A stretch of 64,000 nt of DNA, from positions 31,185,290 through 31,249,289 of the forward strand of contig JAAONU010000016.1 of NCBI GenBank assembly GCA_012932295.1. Direction: 5' to 3'. The notes under the pieces were generated by a model. It saw only the letters and a list, made by a program, of their open reading frames with translations. It did not search any database and had not been told where the DNA came from. The translations under genes and the position numbers were made by a program. This document shows positions 36,201 to 49,830 of this stretch, piece by piece. The number at the start of each line of letters is the position of its first letter. Position 1 is the first letter of the stretch. Source of the stretch: Cyclina sinensis (Eukaryota > Mollusca > Bivalvia > Venerida > Veneridae).

Positions 36201-36985
36201 TGAATAAGTTGTTCACCTCAATTGGAATGTTTACGATTTACCTTAACATGTTAATGTACTATGTAATGAAAATATACTCAATAATTTGCAACAGTTTGAA
36301 ACGCAGTGACAGGGAAATATGAATTCTATTTATCAAAATGGAAACACAAATAAATTACATGTGTATAATGTATTTCTTTAGAATACAAATGACGTATTTA
36401 GTAAGATATATGTCACCACCTGTAACTTAAACATACAAAATACTAGGGCAATAGAATCTACATAGTAATACATCTGTGTCTAAGTAAATTGGATAAATAG
36501 AATTGCGATCTCCGATTGACATGTTTTTCTGACCAAATGAGTGATACATTTAGCTTTCATTGAATTGGCAACTGAATGTCTCCTTCATCTCTGACAAAAA
36601 AGCTATTCATGCATCTCATAAAATATTGACTTATTGTAAATTTATCGCCCTTGATACATTTAACGACAAGGAATAACTTTTGTGTGATTTCATTTAGCAA
36701 AATTTAGCAACAATCATAATAAGAAAAAAAAAAAAGTTGTCACTGGAAACTGACATATGCATCCGAAATGTAGCTTTGAAATGAAAATGGTGTAAATATA
36801 TAATTGAATATGCCTTTCGAAAAGAGATCAGACAAAAATAGAGCATGAACTGAATGTAAATGGTAAAGTACTGTTTTTCTGCTTCAGATTCTTATATGAA
36901 GGTTGAAGACATAATTATTCAATGAAATAGAAAGCTGTGAGTTTGGCCTTGAATACGAACAATATTGTTTTATTCCCAACCCCTA
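33211..36985. other. Noncoding, AT-rich, with old duplicated segments
   Basis: No convincing coding exon. The segments near 34240-34310, 34860-35520 and 36450-36640 match others elsewhere in the window (see findings). GCCGGGTCTGTTAGCTCGTC at about 34275 looks tRNA-A-box-like but belongs to one of these repeated segments. Confidence 0.45.
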
Positions 36986-37066
36986 CTGATGTTTTTTATA
37001 TAATATAATCCCCCAAACGGTTTTGGAGATGTAGCTGGAACAAGATTTTAATATAGAAGTTAAAGT
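36986..37066. repeat. Left part of an interrupted tandem module
   Basis: CGGTTTTGGAGATGTAGCTG to ATAGAAGTTAAAGTAA matches the ends of the modules at 39.1-39.6 kb. Its continuation is found at 38118, on the far side of the 37.07-38.12 kb element. Confidence 0.8.
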
Positions 37067-38117
37067 AACAAGGCAGTCTGAAGGACAGCTAAATCCCCTT
37101 CCCCTGCAGACATGAATATGTACTGCTCGACCTTTAACCAACCATGACATTGATGTTGTGCCTTGCATATTATAAGCACATAGTCTCATGATAGTAATTA
37201 TTTGTGCCAAGTTATTTAAAATCTTCCATAAAGTCAAAAAGTTATGGAGAACATTTAATAAGCTTGACCTTGGGGGTAGCAACCTGGAAGTTGGGTTCTG
37301 CACATCGTGTCATAGTGGTGATCATTTATGCAAAGTAATTAAAAAACTTTTCGTAAGCCAAGTTAGTAAGTTATAGAGCAGACGTGAAATGTGGATATTT
37401 GACCTTTAACTGTGACCTTGACCTTGTGAGTAGCAACCCAATTATTGCGCTCTGCACATTCTCTCATAATGGTAATCACTTGTGCCAAGTTATTTCAAAA
37501 ATGTTTCAGCAGTTTAAAAAATATGGAGCGGACACGAAATGTAGACTTTTAACACTTGACTTTTATGTGTGACCTTGACCTTGGGGGTAACAACCCAATT
37601 ATTGTGCTCTGCACATTGCCTCATAATGGCGATCACTTGTGCCAAGTTATTTTTTAAAATAAAACAGCGGTTTAAAAGTTATGGAGTGGAAACGAAAAGA
37701 AGACTTTTTAACACATGACCTTAATGTGTGACCTTGTCCTTGTGTGTAACAATCCAATAATTGCGCTCTGCACATCGTCTCATAATGGCGATCCCTTGTG
37801 CCAAGTTATTTCAAAAATTGTTGGGCAGTTTAAAAGTTATGGAGCAGACACGAAAGTGTTACGGACGGACAGACAGACGGACAGATGTTGGGTTCTGCAC
37901 ATTGTGTCATAGTGGAGATCACTTTTGCAAAGTAATAAAAAAACTTTTCATAAGCCAAGTTATTTCAAAAACTTTTCAGCAGTTTAAAAGTTATGGAGCG
38001 GAAACGAAAGTGTTACAGACGGACAGACGGACGGACGGAGGGACGGACGGAAGGATGTACGGACTGACAGACGGACGCCATTCCTATTATCCTCTCCCCG
38101 CTTTGCGGAAGGGGATT
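37067..38117 (+). mobile_element. ACGGACGG-type element, copy 1
   Basis: It begins AACAAGGCAGTCTGAAGGAC and ends with ACGGACGG tracts (about 38018-38070) and GCTTTGCGGAAGGGGATTA. AAATCCCCTTCC near the left end and GGAAGGGGATT at the right end are inverted. The interior has four to five copies of a ~170-bp module (GACCTTGACCTTG...GCGCTCTGCACAT...TGTGCCAAGTTATTTCAAAA). No coding capacity. Copy 2 lies inverted at 43.8-44.7 kb. Confidence 0.88.
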
Positions 38118-39605
38118 AAAAATGACTAAGGGCCCAAAAAACAGCCAAAAATAATCCGACCAGAAACTCCTGACGATATGCACAGCTAGGTTTGGTGACA
38201 TTAGGAATTGAAATTAGTTTCAATTTGCGGCTGACTACTAACATTGATCACATGCGTCGCCTGATGATAGCCAATTAAGCAGTTGTATTGAGAGGTGATT
38301 AGACAGTTTGTTGGCTAAAACGCTTTTTATATTCAAGGGCCATAACTCAGCCTAAAACCATTCAACTGAAAACCCCGTTAAATATGCACAAGTACTTGAG
38401 GTACCGACAATCCGATAACATTTCGTTCAAATTGCTTTAGTAGTATAAGAGAAGTAGTCCAGACAAACATTAAAAATAAAAATCATTAAAGGGCCTTTAC
38501 TCTGACAAAAATCATTAAACTGGAAAATACCGACGTTATGCACAACTAGACTTGTTACTGATCATTTCTGTAAAGTTTGGATGAAATTGCACTAGTAGTT
38601 TCCGAGGAGTAGTCCGGAAAGTTTTTGTGAAGGACGGACGGACGGACAGACGGACGGACTGACGGACAGACAGACGATTGAGAAGTGATCCTTATATGTC
38701 ACGGCTACTTTGTAGCATGTCACAGCTTATGTGAAGCAAGCGACACAAAAATCAGTAACGGGCCAAACGCCATATTTTTTCAAGGGCCATAGCCCAGCCA
38801 AAAGCCATTCGTTAGACATGCGCAAGTACTTGAGGTATTGATTAATCCTGTAACATTTCATTAAAATTGCTTTACTAATATAAGAGAAGTAGTCCGGACA
38901 AACTTTAAGAATAAAAATCATTAAAGGGCCATAACTCTGACAAAAATCAATGAACTGGAAAATGCCAATGACATACACAACTAGACTTAATACTTATCAT
39001 TTCTGTAAAGTTTGGATGTATTGGAGCAGCAGTTTCTGAGAAGTGGTCCGGACAAGTTTTGCGACGAACGGACATACGGACAGGCAGGCGACACAAAAAT
39101 GACTCAGTGCCCTTAACTCTGCCAAAAATAATCTGAGCAGAAACTTCTGACGATATGCACAACTAGGCTTGGTGACAAACGTTCCTGTGAAGTTTCAATG
39201 AAATCCCCAAGCAGCTTTGGAGATGAAGTGTGGAGTAGATTTTAATATAGAAGTTATAGTAAAAAATGAGTAAGTGGCCATGACTCTGCCAAAAAATAAC
39301 CCGAGCAGAAACGCCTGACGATATGCACAACAAGACTTTGTGACAAACATTCCTGTGAAGTTTCAATGAAATCCTCCAAGCGGTTTTGGAGACGAAGTGT
39401 GGACAAGACTTTAATATAGAAGTTAGAGTAAAAAGTGACTAAGTGCCCATAACTCTGCCAAAAATAGATCGAGCGAAATCTCCTGACGATATGCAAAACC
39501 AGGCTCGGAGACAAACACTCCTGTGAAGTTTCAATGAAATCCCTCAAGCGGTTTCGGAGATGAAGCGAGGACAAGATTTTTACCGGACAGACGGACAATG
39601 TCATC
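38118..39605. repeat. Cluster of tandem modules with GGACGGAC tracts
   Basis: There are two module types. One (~340 bp) occurs at about 38315-38665 and 38755-39085 and ends in (GGAC)n or ACGGACATACGGAC. The other (~170 bp) occurs at 39092-39261, 39262-39431 and 39431-39592, plus a split copy at 36986/38118. Shared landmarks include CTGACGATATGCACAAC and GTGAAGTTTCAATGAAATCC. ORFs here are repeat translations. Confidence 0.88.
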
Positions 39606-42600
39606 TTTCACTTCTTATCAAAAACACTCATATTCTAATTAATACATTTCTGCTCTTAACAACTCACTTAACATACTGCTATAGTAAGAAAAAAATTCAT
39701 GAATGTTTAGCTTCAAAATGTTATTCATTTATTTGTAAAAGAATCAATAAGATATATATTCACGTCACTCATATCAAAAGTGCAAGATATTGCTTAAAAC
39801 TGAGTAAAGATCGATTTCTTTTGAATCTTTTAACATGAAAATTGCTTCATTGTTTGTTCTTTTTGTCATTTAGGTCTAGACGGAAGATTTGCAATCTAAA
39901 TGAAAATTAGTGTCAATTTGGTGTCAAACTGTGACTGAGCGCTACCACAATCTGCATTGCCATTAACTTCAAAGTAGGAATTTTGTTCCTGACTGTGTCT
40001 TGCACGGATAAGTTTATTTATTTGCTAAATGGATACAACACAAATATTGATAAAAGAAACACCAAATAACGAATAGAGTAAAATGAAAAGAATCAAAAGA
40101 TCTTTTTTTTACTTTGAAAAAATATCTATGTGCAAATCATCTGTTACTGTCTTTACAGAAGAAAATCTAAATGATCGACACTTCTGGCTGTCAGATCTAT
40201 GCACTAATGTAGCCCATATTCACTTGTAATTTCCTGATTGTAACTCTCGCACCAACTAGATCTGAAAATGACAGGCAATTTAGTGTAATTTCATTACAAA
40301 AAACAGTATTAATCAATTATTTAAATGTAGAGTATAAAAACACTTTTTTTGTCTTTGAACAAAGTTTAACACGAAGTCACCTCAAGTTTTGTGTCAATTA
40401 TTTATTTATGCTTTTACTCTCCTTTTAACACCGTCTTTAAATACTATATTGTCTCTAAAGTACAGACTTTATATAGGTAATATCTCCTTATTTGTAAATA
40501 TTTAATTCATAAACAAATCTCGCCAGTACTGTACCGCCGTTTGCCAGGGGATTTGTCATAGATTATAAAGCAGTTAAGTGGCGTATATTGTAAATGAGAA
40601 TATTATGTTTCTAACAATAGGAATGTAAGATAACACTAAAATCATTATGCTACTTTTAATGATATATATTTACAGAAACATTTAACATCTTTTACAAATA
40701 CTGAAATATTATTTCTCTCATCAAATAATATAAGCTGATGGTTAAATACTACATTTTTCTTGGTCTAGACGAATAAAGCTAATTAAAATAATTGTTATTC
40801 TGCGCTCAGGGTATGAAATAATTAATTCTTTTGCCAGGCTATGTTATAGAAGCATATATTAAAGATAAAACATATTTACCTCATCTATAATCATAATGTA
40901 ATGATAATAAGTGGTTTAATGTCATGAAATAAAAAAAAATTGTTTTGATAAGAAAAAATGTGTTTTTGATGATTGGCTGTTTCCGTCACGACATCGATAA
41001 TTTCCGCCGCTATTTTTGGCTATGACGTAGATTTATCTCTTCCGTTCGAGGCAGTAATGCAGAATTACAATGCTCAAAACGTATCCGTTTTCAAATTCAA
41101 AAATTACAATAAACCACACCTGCAAGAAACAATAAAAACACACATAAAAATTAACATGCACGAAGTGTAACTTTCGAAAAATAATGCGGCTACTACTCAA
41201 ATGTTATTAGTTAATTCAACTTTTGAGCCTGTAGAATTGGGTTAAAGTTTTACCTTAGCAGTGGATGTGGTGAATAAACATTCCTTTTTTTTTAAATGTC
41301 AATGATGCAATATCTTCTCAACATTTTACATGCTGTGATACACTTCCACACGTGCTCCTAGATAATTACGTCTTGAACAGTACCTTTGTCATGTAGTAGT
41401 TAAAATGACCTAATAGTTTCACTGGATTGAAAGTTCATACGATTTTCACAATGGAATATTGTTTGGAGAATAAAAATATGACAAGCTGATTTTAAATGTA
41501 CATCCAACAAATGTCAAAGATTCACAAATCACGCATCATACTATGGGATTTATGCAAACTAACCTATTCACAAGACCCCTTGCATATTCTGCACAGCTGT
41601 CAAAACAAAGCAATTAACGACTTTTTATAATCCAAATATTGTTAAAATTAAGACAATTAGCAAACATTTCATGGTGAGTGATTTTACATATTGATTGATT
41701 TACTCTTGATGTAATACACTTGTGAAAACATACAAAACAGTTGCTTCCAATCAGCATGCCTTATAAGGCCCTGCTTCCATGCAGTTAAATACTAAATTTA
41801 ATTTTACATTTATGATGAAAATAAGAAATATTCGAACAGAAAATGTGTTGTGAAACAAAAACATTTTTTTAATCAAAAATCTGTTCGGACCAGTTACTAG
41901 GAAAAATATATAAATATTTTCACTGATGTATCTTTTAATACTGTGAACCTAAAAACTGAAATATATGAATTTCGCTTATGCTCTAAATCATTATATTGAC
42001 CTCCAAATTCCATCATAATTTCAAACAAATTGATCCAAATATTCCATCAATGTATATTTAGAATATAAGTTTCAAATGTTTAATTTTGTTATTTTTCTGT
42101 TTTCGGTCTTCACTTATTACCTAACATCATTATTTAAAAGTTTTGTAAAGAGTCCATTTAGCTGTGTCAAGTAGCAAGGGATAAATGTACGTCACTTTCA
42201 CGCGCGACAGGTGAGCGACTTAGTGCATGCTATATGTAAATCAATTTACATCATTTTAAGATGAAAATTAAGTGCGGAATTTTGTAAAACTGTCTTAGAT
42301 ATATCTTTCTCTCTCATATGAATATTTCGAGGTCCAATGACCTTTAAAAACTGTTTCTTGCTATTTTTACTCCATTGAAAAATACCAAATACGGTTTCAT
42401 ATCTAATTTTGTTGGCTAGCAATCTGAACAACTGGTCAATAAAACCAATCAGCAAAAATGACAGTTGTACGTTCGACACTTTTCTCCTCATATCCAACTT
42501 ATCACGTAATCAAACGAATGTTACTGAAATGTTTGCTCTTTTGCTTGAGAAACGTAGACAGTGTTGATATCGGTATTCAGGAGATTGACCATATTACAAG

Positions 42601-42740
42601 AACTGATATTTCCGTCCTTATTCTGATTCACTATATTAAACTTGTTTGTGCCTCTTGACATACTTCAATTGGGATGTATTATCTAGAGAATATAATTTGG
42701 CCACATCAAGCAGTAGTAAGAATGATATGTTGTTTAACGG
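39606..42740. other. No recognised gene
   Basis: AT-rich and noncoding by eye. 39830-40010 resembles 48790-49010, and 40148-40205 belongs to the dispersed family described in findings. The short ORFs lack domain motifs. Confidence 0.4.
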
Positions 42741-42789
42741 AAAACTTATTTACGGCAATCAGTCAAAGAAACTGACAAAACTGACATGT

Positions 42790-42995
42790 CTACCGGCGTG
42801 TTCTACGTTTGTTATAATTGCTGGAAGTAATTCAATCATTTTTTGCAAGGCAACTCCTAGACTCAAACAACACTTTTTTGCCTTTGATGGTGTTTTCTTC
42901 CTGGTCCAATTCGCTACAGGCGACACAACTTTTTGGACGGACGGACGGACAAGGGCAAATCTAAATGCCCCAGAGTAGGGGCATAAAAAATGAGA
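42790..42995 (+). repeat. 3' end of an ACGGACGG-type element
   Basis: GGACGGACGGACGGACAAGG at 42937, followed by the palindrome ATGCCCCAGAGTAGGGGCAT and an A-rich end. The same plan, tract then palindrome then AT-rich edge, appears at 63.1 kb. Confidence 0.7.
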
Positions 42996-43787
42996 GAGGT
43001 TACCTGTGAAATAAAATATCAATAGCAAAGAGGTAACCCTCAAAGAGGTGTCGCTGTAAAACCGAAAGTAGGGCGTTTTTATGAATCTTACGTATATTTC
43101 AGACTATTTATTGCCTTTTGTTTGGAAATAATATATAAATGAATACATGTAATATGCATGGTGTGTACATAATCAAACCACTGGTTCATATAAGCCAAGA
43201 GAACATGTCAAGGCGCTGGTCAAGACAAGACATCTCGATTTGTGTCGCTTATTTTTGAGTTACAGTAACTGAAAACCAGACACATAACAAACAGAGACAC
43301 AGCTAAAACATTCTAATGTTCCGTGGTAAACTTCGTTTGCAGATGACATACCTTCTTTCGTAAGTAGAGTGTATATTTTCCTGACTCTGGTCCATCGCCG
43401 CCCTATTTTCAGCAAAGAATTACCCGTGCATGAGCGAAGAGGGTATCGTTTTAGTAAATTTCGCAAAGAGGGTACCGATATGGATATGCACCGTGCTTTA
43501 TGTGGTAAGCATTCACCGGAATTTTAAACAAAAGCCATCTTATAATTACATGCATTGTGGTCGTGCAATCATTTTAGTGTAACACTTTATACGTAATCTG
43601 TAATATAGCCATACAAATCAAAATGACATAAGTAACATCCATAGTAATATCTTTCAGGTGATATAGATATTGCATCCTTATTTCTGCAATTTGAAATAAA
43701 TTCACCAAATCAAAATGTATGCTACAACTGAATGTGGCAACAAAGTTGTAGTTCGTTCAAATGTAACAATACTACACTTCCTTCTTT

Positions 43788-44660
43788 GTTAATCCCCTTC
43801 CGCAAAGCGGGAAGAGGATTTTAGGAATAGCCTCCGTCTGTCAGTCCGTCCGTCCGTCCGTCCGTCCGTAATACTTTCGTGTCCACTCCATAACTTTTAA
43901 ACTGCTGAAATGTTTTTGAAATAACTTGGCACAAGTGAACACAACTATAAGATGATGTGCAGAGCGCAATTATTGGGTTGCTCTCCCGAAGGTCAAGGTC
44001 ACACTTAAAGGTCAAGTGTTAAAAAGTCTACATTTCGTGTCCGCCCCATAACTTTTAAACCGCTGAAAATGTTTTGAAATAACTTGGCACAAGTGATCAC
44101 CATTATGAGACGACGTGCAGAGCACAATCAATGGGTTGGTACCCCCAAGGTCAAGGTCACACTTAAAAGGTCAATTGTTAAAAGTCTACATTTCTTGTCC
44201 GCTCAATAACTTTTAAACCGCTAAAAAATTTTTGAAATAACTTGGCAAGAGTGATCACCATTATTAGATGATGTGTAGAGCGCAATTACTGGGTTGCTAC
44301 ACACAAGGTCAAGGTCACAGTCAAAGGTCAAATATCCACATTTCACGTCTGAACTTACTAACTTCAAGTTGGCTTACGAAAAGTTTTTTAATTACTTTGC
44401 ACAAATGATCACCACTATGACACGATGTGCAGAACCCAACATCCAGGATGCTACCCCCAAGATCAAGGTTAAATGTTCTCCATAACTTTTTGACTTTATG
44501 GAAGATTTTAAATAACTTGGCACAAATTATTACCATCATGAGACTATGTGCTTATAATATACATGGCACAACATCAAGGTCATGGTTGGTTAAAGGGCAA
44601 GAAGTACACATTCATGTCCGCTGCGGAAGGGGATTTAGCTGTCCTTCAGACTGCCTTGTT
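43788..44660 (-). mobile_element. ACGGACGG-type element, copy 2 (inverted)
   Basis: Reverse-orientation relative of 37067-38117. It opens TTAATCCCCTTCCGCAAAGC, then (CCGT)n at about 43845-43868, then inverted ~170-bp modules, and ends GTCCTTCAGACTGCCTTGTT. It is about 180 bp shorter than copy 1. TTGTT flanks both ends and may be a target duplication. Confidence 0.88.
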
Positions 44661-47600
44661 GATCTAATTTTACACACACACACAAAAAATATTGTTAAAA
44701 GTTTAAATAACACACATAAACAAAAATTTAACATCATCGCCAATTCATGTAAATATTCCAACCAATGTACAGACAACTTGTTTAAAAGAAAATTTACTGT
44801 TTATTTCCACTTATAACTTGATTATGTTCCTAGTTGTCATCGGATACAAGAAAAAACAACTTCCGTTTTATGTTACATCACCATTGCTCGGATTTAGTCG
44901 GAAGATGCTAATTGGCATACATAGGTTAATTTTAGAAACAACATTTCATTTACAGGACGTGATAAATTTAGCCGAAAAGTAACCCATTGTAATTTTTACA
45001 GCTTCTCTCAGTATTGTAAAGGTTTTTGCGACCATGCTTCCTAATACGTTTTCGTCTATCTATCTTTTTGAATTAATTAAAGTTTTTGTATTTAAAATTG
45101 ATCACTTGAAAATTACGACTCGTTTTACGGAAACTGGCCAAGTGCGTTTGACATTTCCGAAGCAATTTAAGACCGGCGGGTCATTAAGTATTTTTTATTT
45201 CAATCCTGATGTTTCCAAAGCACATCTTGCTATCTAGGAAAAATAACCATGCAGATAGGGTATTGATAATCATTTTAAGGATTTAGTTTATTTTTATGGC
45301 GATTATGGCCAGTATTATAAATTTAAATAGCTGTATTGTCCATTTATTTATCGCCTTGGAACTTTTCATTCTCATACTTAGAGCCGATTTCAGTTATTTC
45401 ATTAATTATTTTCAAATAAAATGTACATTTTATTTTTAAATCATATATTTGTTTTAAATTGTAAATTACATATACGCTTAACACTGAAATATTACTAGTT
45501 ACTACACTATGGGGTCCTTAAAACGAATACATTTATATAGATTACAGTCAAAATAATGTTAACCGACTTAAAGAGTTGTTAGCATCAGAGAATGATAGCA
45601 TCATAAACATGATAAGTACAATGGAGCCATTATTCTTTGGCCGTTATCTGTATAAATGTATTCGTCTTTTCAGGCAATTTATCATTTTTATAATAAACTA
45701 TTAAAACAAGTTTGTTTCCTCAAGTAGGGTAGATACTAGAGAGTGGTCCTTTTGGTTGTCTCTTATGTCAAAACTTGCCAGATCCTGAAAGCATGCTAGA
45801 AAGCAAAGACGAGGTCTTCTTTAATAATGTTTTTGTCCTAATTTTTGAAAACAGGGTAATTAAGTCTACATTTGAAAAAAGATTTCTTCTAAATTGCGTA
45901 ATGATTAAATATATGTTCACTACTGTTTCAAGTATACGTTGTGTTACATGTTACATGATTATAATATTTCAACTTTAGCCTCAATAGGGCTGTGAGACCT
46001 GAGCAAAAGAAAATAATTACGTACCACTTTAGATCAGTGTGCAATAAGTTTTTACGGTGTGGCTGCATTAAAATCGATTTTAACCTACATTTGTAACGAA
46101 TGAAATTGTTAGAAACAAAATCTTCAGCTGAAGAGGAAAGTTTGCCATTGGTAAAAAGTATTGATTTTTTTTGAAATTTTAGGGCTCAATTCGTCGGTTT
46201 TTGTAAAATTGCTTTTGAAAATAAATTATAAAATGCAATAATGATAAGTTAAACATCAACACAGCCTTTAAATAATTATCAAAATGTTTTAACAATAAAA
46301 AAATTACTAAATGGAATAAATATATAATGAATATGAATAAAATTAATTTATTTTGCTGACATATTAAACATTAAACTCAACATTTTTTGGGAAGATATTT
46401 CTTGTTTTTTCCCCTCATAAACATGAATTGATTCGAGATAGTTTAGAACAATTCTTGCCTAAAGATTAACTTTCTATTTACAATTTGTGCTAAACGAAAA
46501 ACAATTGTTTGAATTATTCCACCAAAGGCTTCTCTTAATTACATTTTTATGATTCCGATATTTTCAAATTGACAGTATAGAAATAAAACAACTATAAATG
46601 TGGCTGCAAAATATATTAATAATTGGTAACTTAACGACATTTCTATGTTACTGACAAATTATTAACATTACATTGTTAAAACCAAAAGAATCTTTGATTC
46701 AAAACAGCAAAATCATTAATAAACCATCTTTCTAAGACAGAATTTGCGCTTAGAGCACTGTTATTTCTAACGAATTTGTGTAAAGGTTTTCTTTTATTAT
46801 ATTTTCTAATTGTACCATTTGCCAAGCGAGACATTAGAAATAAAAGGACGATAAAACTAGCTGCAAAATATTTTTATGATTTTCAAAGTTATAATTGCAA
46901 CTAGAGAAACCACAAAAAACTTCAATTCCAAACACCAAACAGATAGAACACTAGAAAAAAACCACCCATAAAAAATCCATTTGGTTATCATGTTAAATAG
47001 TATGAAACGATTTTTTTTCACGTATTTTCGACAGATTGCTACACAGATAAACAATTCACATATCTTTCGCAAGAGCTGATTTATATATGTAAGGCAAGTT
47101 AAAAAACATAATACATTTGAGTTTACTTTAACAGATACAACCATATTTGGACTACTCACTAAAAAGCTCAGTTGAAAGAATATTTCAATTTGTCGGATGA
47201 AACCAAAAGAATGATACCAACAAGGCATACGAAGATCTTATCTGAGGTACATGACGACAAAAACATATCAGCACTCCATCAGTCATCTCCTGTGAAGGAA
47301 ATTGCACACGTATACTGATGACCAGAAGAAATATTGTTCAGTTTATCCTTAGTTGGATGATGAATTTAGGATAATTTGCAGACGACATGCAATATTAATT
47401 TGCCTCAAAGTGGTCGCCATGTTTTCCCATAAATTAAAAATCTAATTGCCTAGAGAAAAGCGCCGTATTTGTGAAGATGTTGCCTCTTCTTGGTTATGGC
47501 ATGAAAAATGGTTGATTGATACTCGTATACTGTCAGTAGATGTGTACTTATACATTTCGGATCTTGGTCAGTCAAGTTAACCTCACTTGCTTAGATTAGT

Positions 47601-48279
47601 TTTCTAGATTAAGTTCTAATGTTCATTTTCTTTTGCACATCGATGGCTCAGATTTAAATCCACATCATTTTGCATATTAAAAAAAGATTTGCATTAAGTA
47701 TAAACAGTATTATAAAAGTATCAAGTATGGCTGTAATGTTAGGGTTGGCAATAGTTCAAATACTTTTTAAGATTTTTTTGTGTCCCCTTCCCCTGTTGAC
47801 TTAGAATTGCTTTTTAAAATAGTTATTTTCGTGAAAATGTCGTTCAAATCCAGTTTATTCCCCCTCAAGAGAGTAGAACGAGTCCATAATGTAAAATTAA
47901 CATTTTTCCCTCAACCTTAAATATACGGATTTTTTATTTCTTTCACAAAGCCTGGTCCCCATCTTAGAACGTTGTGCTAGGGGCAAGTTATCCAGACTAT
48001 CTTCTACACAGTCAACAAAGACGCAAATTCTACATGGAGACAACCTTAACACATATTTTTCCACGATCTAAACGATAACATGTCCCGCAACTGATCCAGT
48101 CAAAATGGTTAACTTCTTGAAAAGTGAACACTTAAAAGTATATGAAACATACTAAACCTGAAATAATTACCTGAAAAGGCACCAGAAATAGGCAAAAATG
48201 ACCAGATCTGTTAAGAACCAATACTAGTAACATGCAGAGCAGTGCAGCTGTCCCAAACATCAATATCTGGATTACTAGT
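44661..48279. other. No recognised gene
   Basis: AT-rich. ORFs at 45034-45237 and 46857-47228 have no motif I recognise; the second is hydrophobic but has no exon signals or homologous plan. 46450-47465 is an old duplicate of 34860-35520. Confidence 0.4.
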
Positions 48280-48495
48280 TTTATTGTTTTATTGGGATTT
48301 AACGCCAGTTTTAATAGCAAAGGTCACATCCCGGCGGTAATTCCACCTAACCACTGTTCCTAGGTATCCAACCAGTTTACTGACCAATTTCTCACTTGCT
48401 TAGGAGTGAGGGACAAATGACCTGTAGAGGCATTGTCTGAGATCAATTATTACAGAGAAATTTTGCCGGCCCTGTTAGGGATTGAACTCTGGATT
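48280..48495 (-). mobile_element. SINE-like repeat, probable
   Basis: It contains GTTTTATTGGGATTTAACGCC at one end and, on the minus strand near 48490-48465, a B-box-like AGTTCAATCCCTAACAGGG. This suggests a pol III-derived or associated short element. The family is not identified. Confidence 0.5.
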
Positions 48496-49403
48496 ACTAC
48501 AAAATATAGTATACGTACTTTCATTTACTCGGTAAAAGTCGTGATAATTTCATACATTTCAAACAGAAAAACAACTCCTTCGAAAAAAAAAAAACAGTTA
48601 AACTCTGCAATAACATCACAGAACACAGTGTTCAGATTTAAATTGAAATAAAACTTATCTAGTGAATATACTCATTAATAATTTATCAAAGTAACAAGCA
48701 AAATAATACAAAAGATATTCATGTCATTTATATCAAAATTCAAGGGTTTCTTTGAAATATGGAAAAGGAATAGACGGTCGCCTTTGTCTGTATCTTTAAA
48801 CATACGAATTGCTTCGTTTGATGTTCCATTTGTCGTTTCCATTTTATCAGACAATTATCAGACGACTGAATGAAAGTTTAGGTTCTAATTTGGCATCAAG
48901 CGGTGACCGACGGTTAGCTTCACTGCAATGCTATTAACTTCAAGACATTTTACAGTAGCAATTTTATGCTTGAAAGGGTCTTGCAAATATTAGTTTCCTT
49001 GTTAAATGAAGTGACGGTCATCATGAATTTAGCAAAGAGAAACAGCCTCTACTAAGTCTGGCAAATGATTTTTTTTCAAGGTAGTGTTACGAGTTTTTAG
49101 TACGAACAAAGTAAAATTGCATAATTCAAAAGATTTCTTAAACCACTAAATGTTTTGCTACTGACTGTTCCAAGGCGGTAACCCACGGGTTCTCATTTTC
49201 GTGAATTGTTTTTGGTGCTTCTGTTTTTTTATTGGTCTGTATATAAATTCATACTCTACTTTTTGACTGTGTAAGGAGGCTGTGTTGTTTGTGGATTTTT
49301 CTGATATGAGTTCTTCACTTTTTCCATGAGTCGAAGTAGCTCAGTCAGTACAGATTTGATTTATTTTTTTTGGGTCTAGCCGATGCCAGATAGGTCTGAA
49401 AGA

Positions 49404-49830
49404 AGTAAATATCCTAGATATTTATATATTTATTTAAAGAATATAACATATATAAATTGTAGTTTTATTATCTTCATGTATATAATGACAAGGTATCAAG
49501 TGCAGTATGGTATATTATAACAGTATATTTATCGATAAAAGAGTGTTAACTTTAGTATTTATATATTAGAGGTCAAGCTCACATATTTTTGACTATTTCA
49601 AATTACAATCTTGAACAGATGTCTAAGTAAAACTAAAACAATGAAAATCTAAATGGAGACTCTCAGGAATTAAGTACCAAAAATAATGTACACTTTTTAA
49701 ATTATCTACTGAAAACAATAATTACCTGAAGTAGTAATTATCCTAGATACTTATATATTTATTTAAAGAATATAACATATTAAAATAAACTAAATCTTCA
49801 TGTATATAATGACCAGTATCAAGTGCAGTG
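49404..49830. repeat. Direct repeat, two ~105-bp copies
   Basis: 49404-49510 matches 49730-49830; both contain ATTTATTTAAAGAATATAAC and TCTTCATGTATATAATGAC. The ~220-bp stretch between is AT-rich. Confidence 0.85.

Noticed and set aside
37067..44660. CRISPR-like array from regular repeats
   Set aside because: The modules are long and tandem without unique spacers, in a eukaryotic transposon context.
46857..47228. Hydrophobic 123-aa minus-strand ORF as a membrane protein
   Set aside because: No family motif, exon boundary or conserved counterpart; the duplicate at 35 kb does not preserve the frame.
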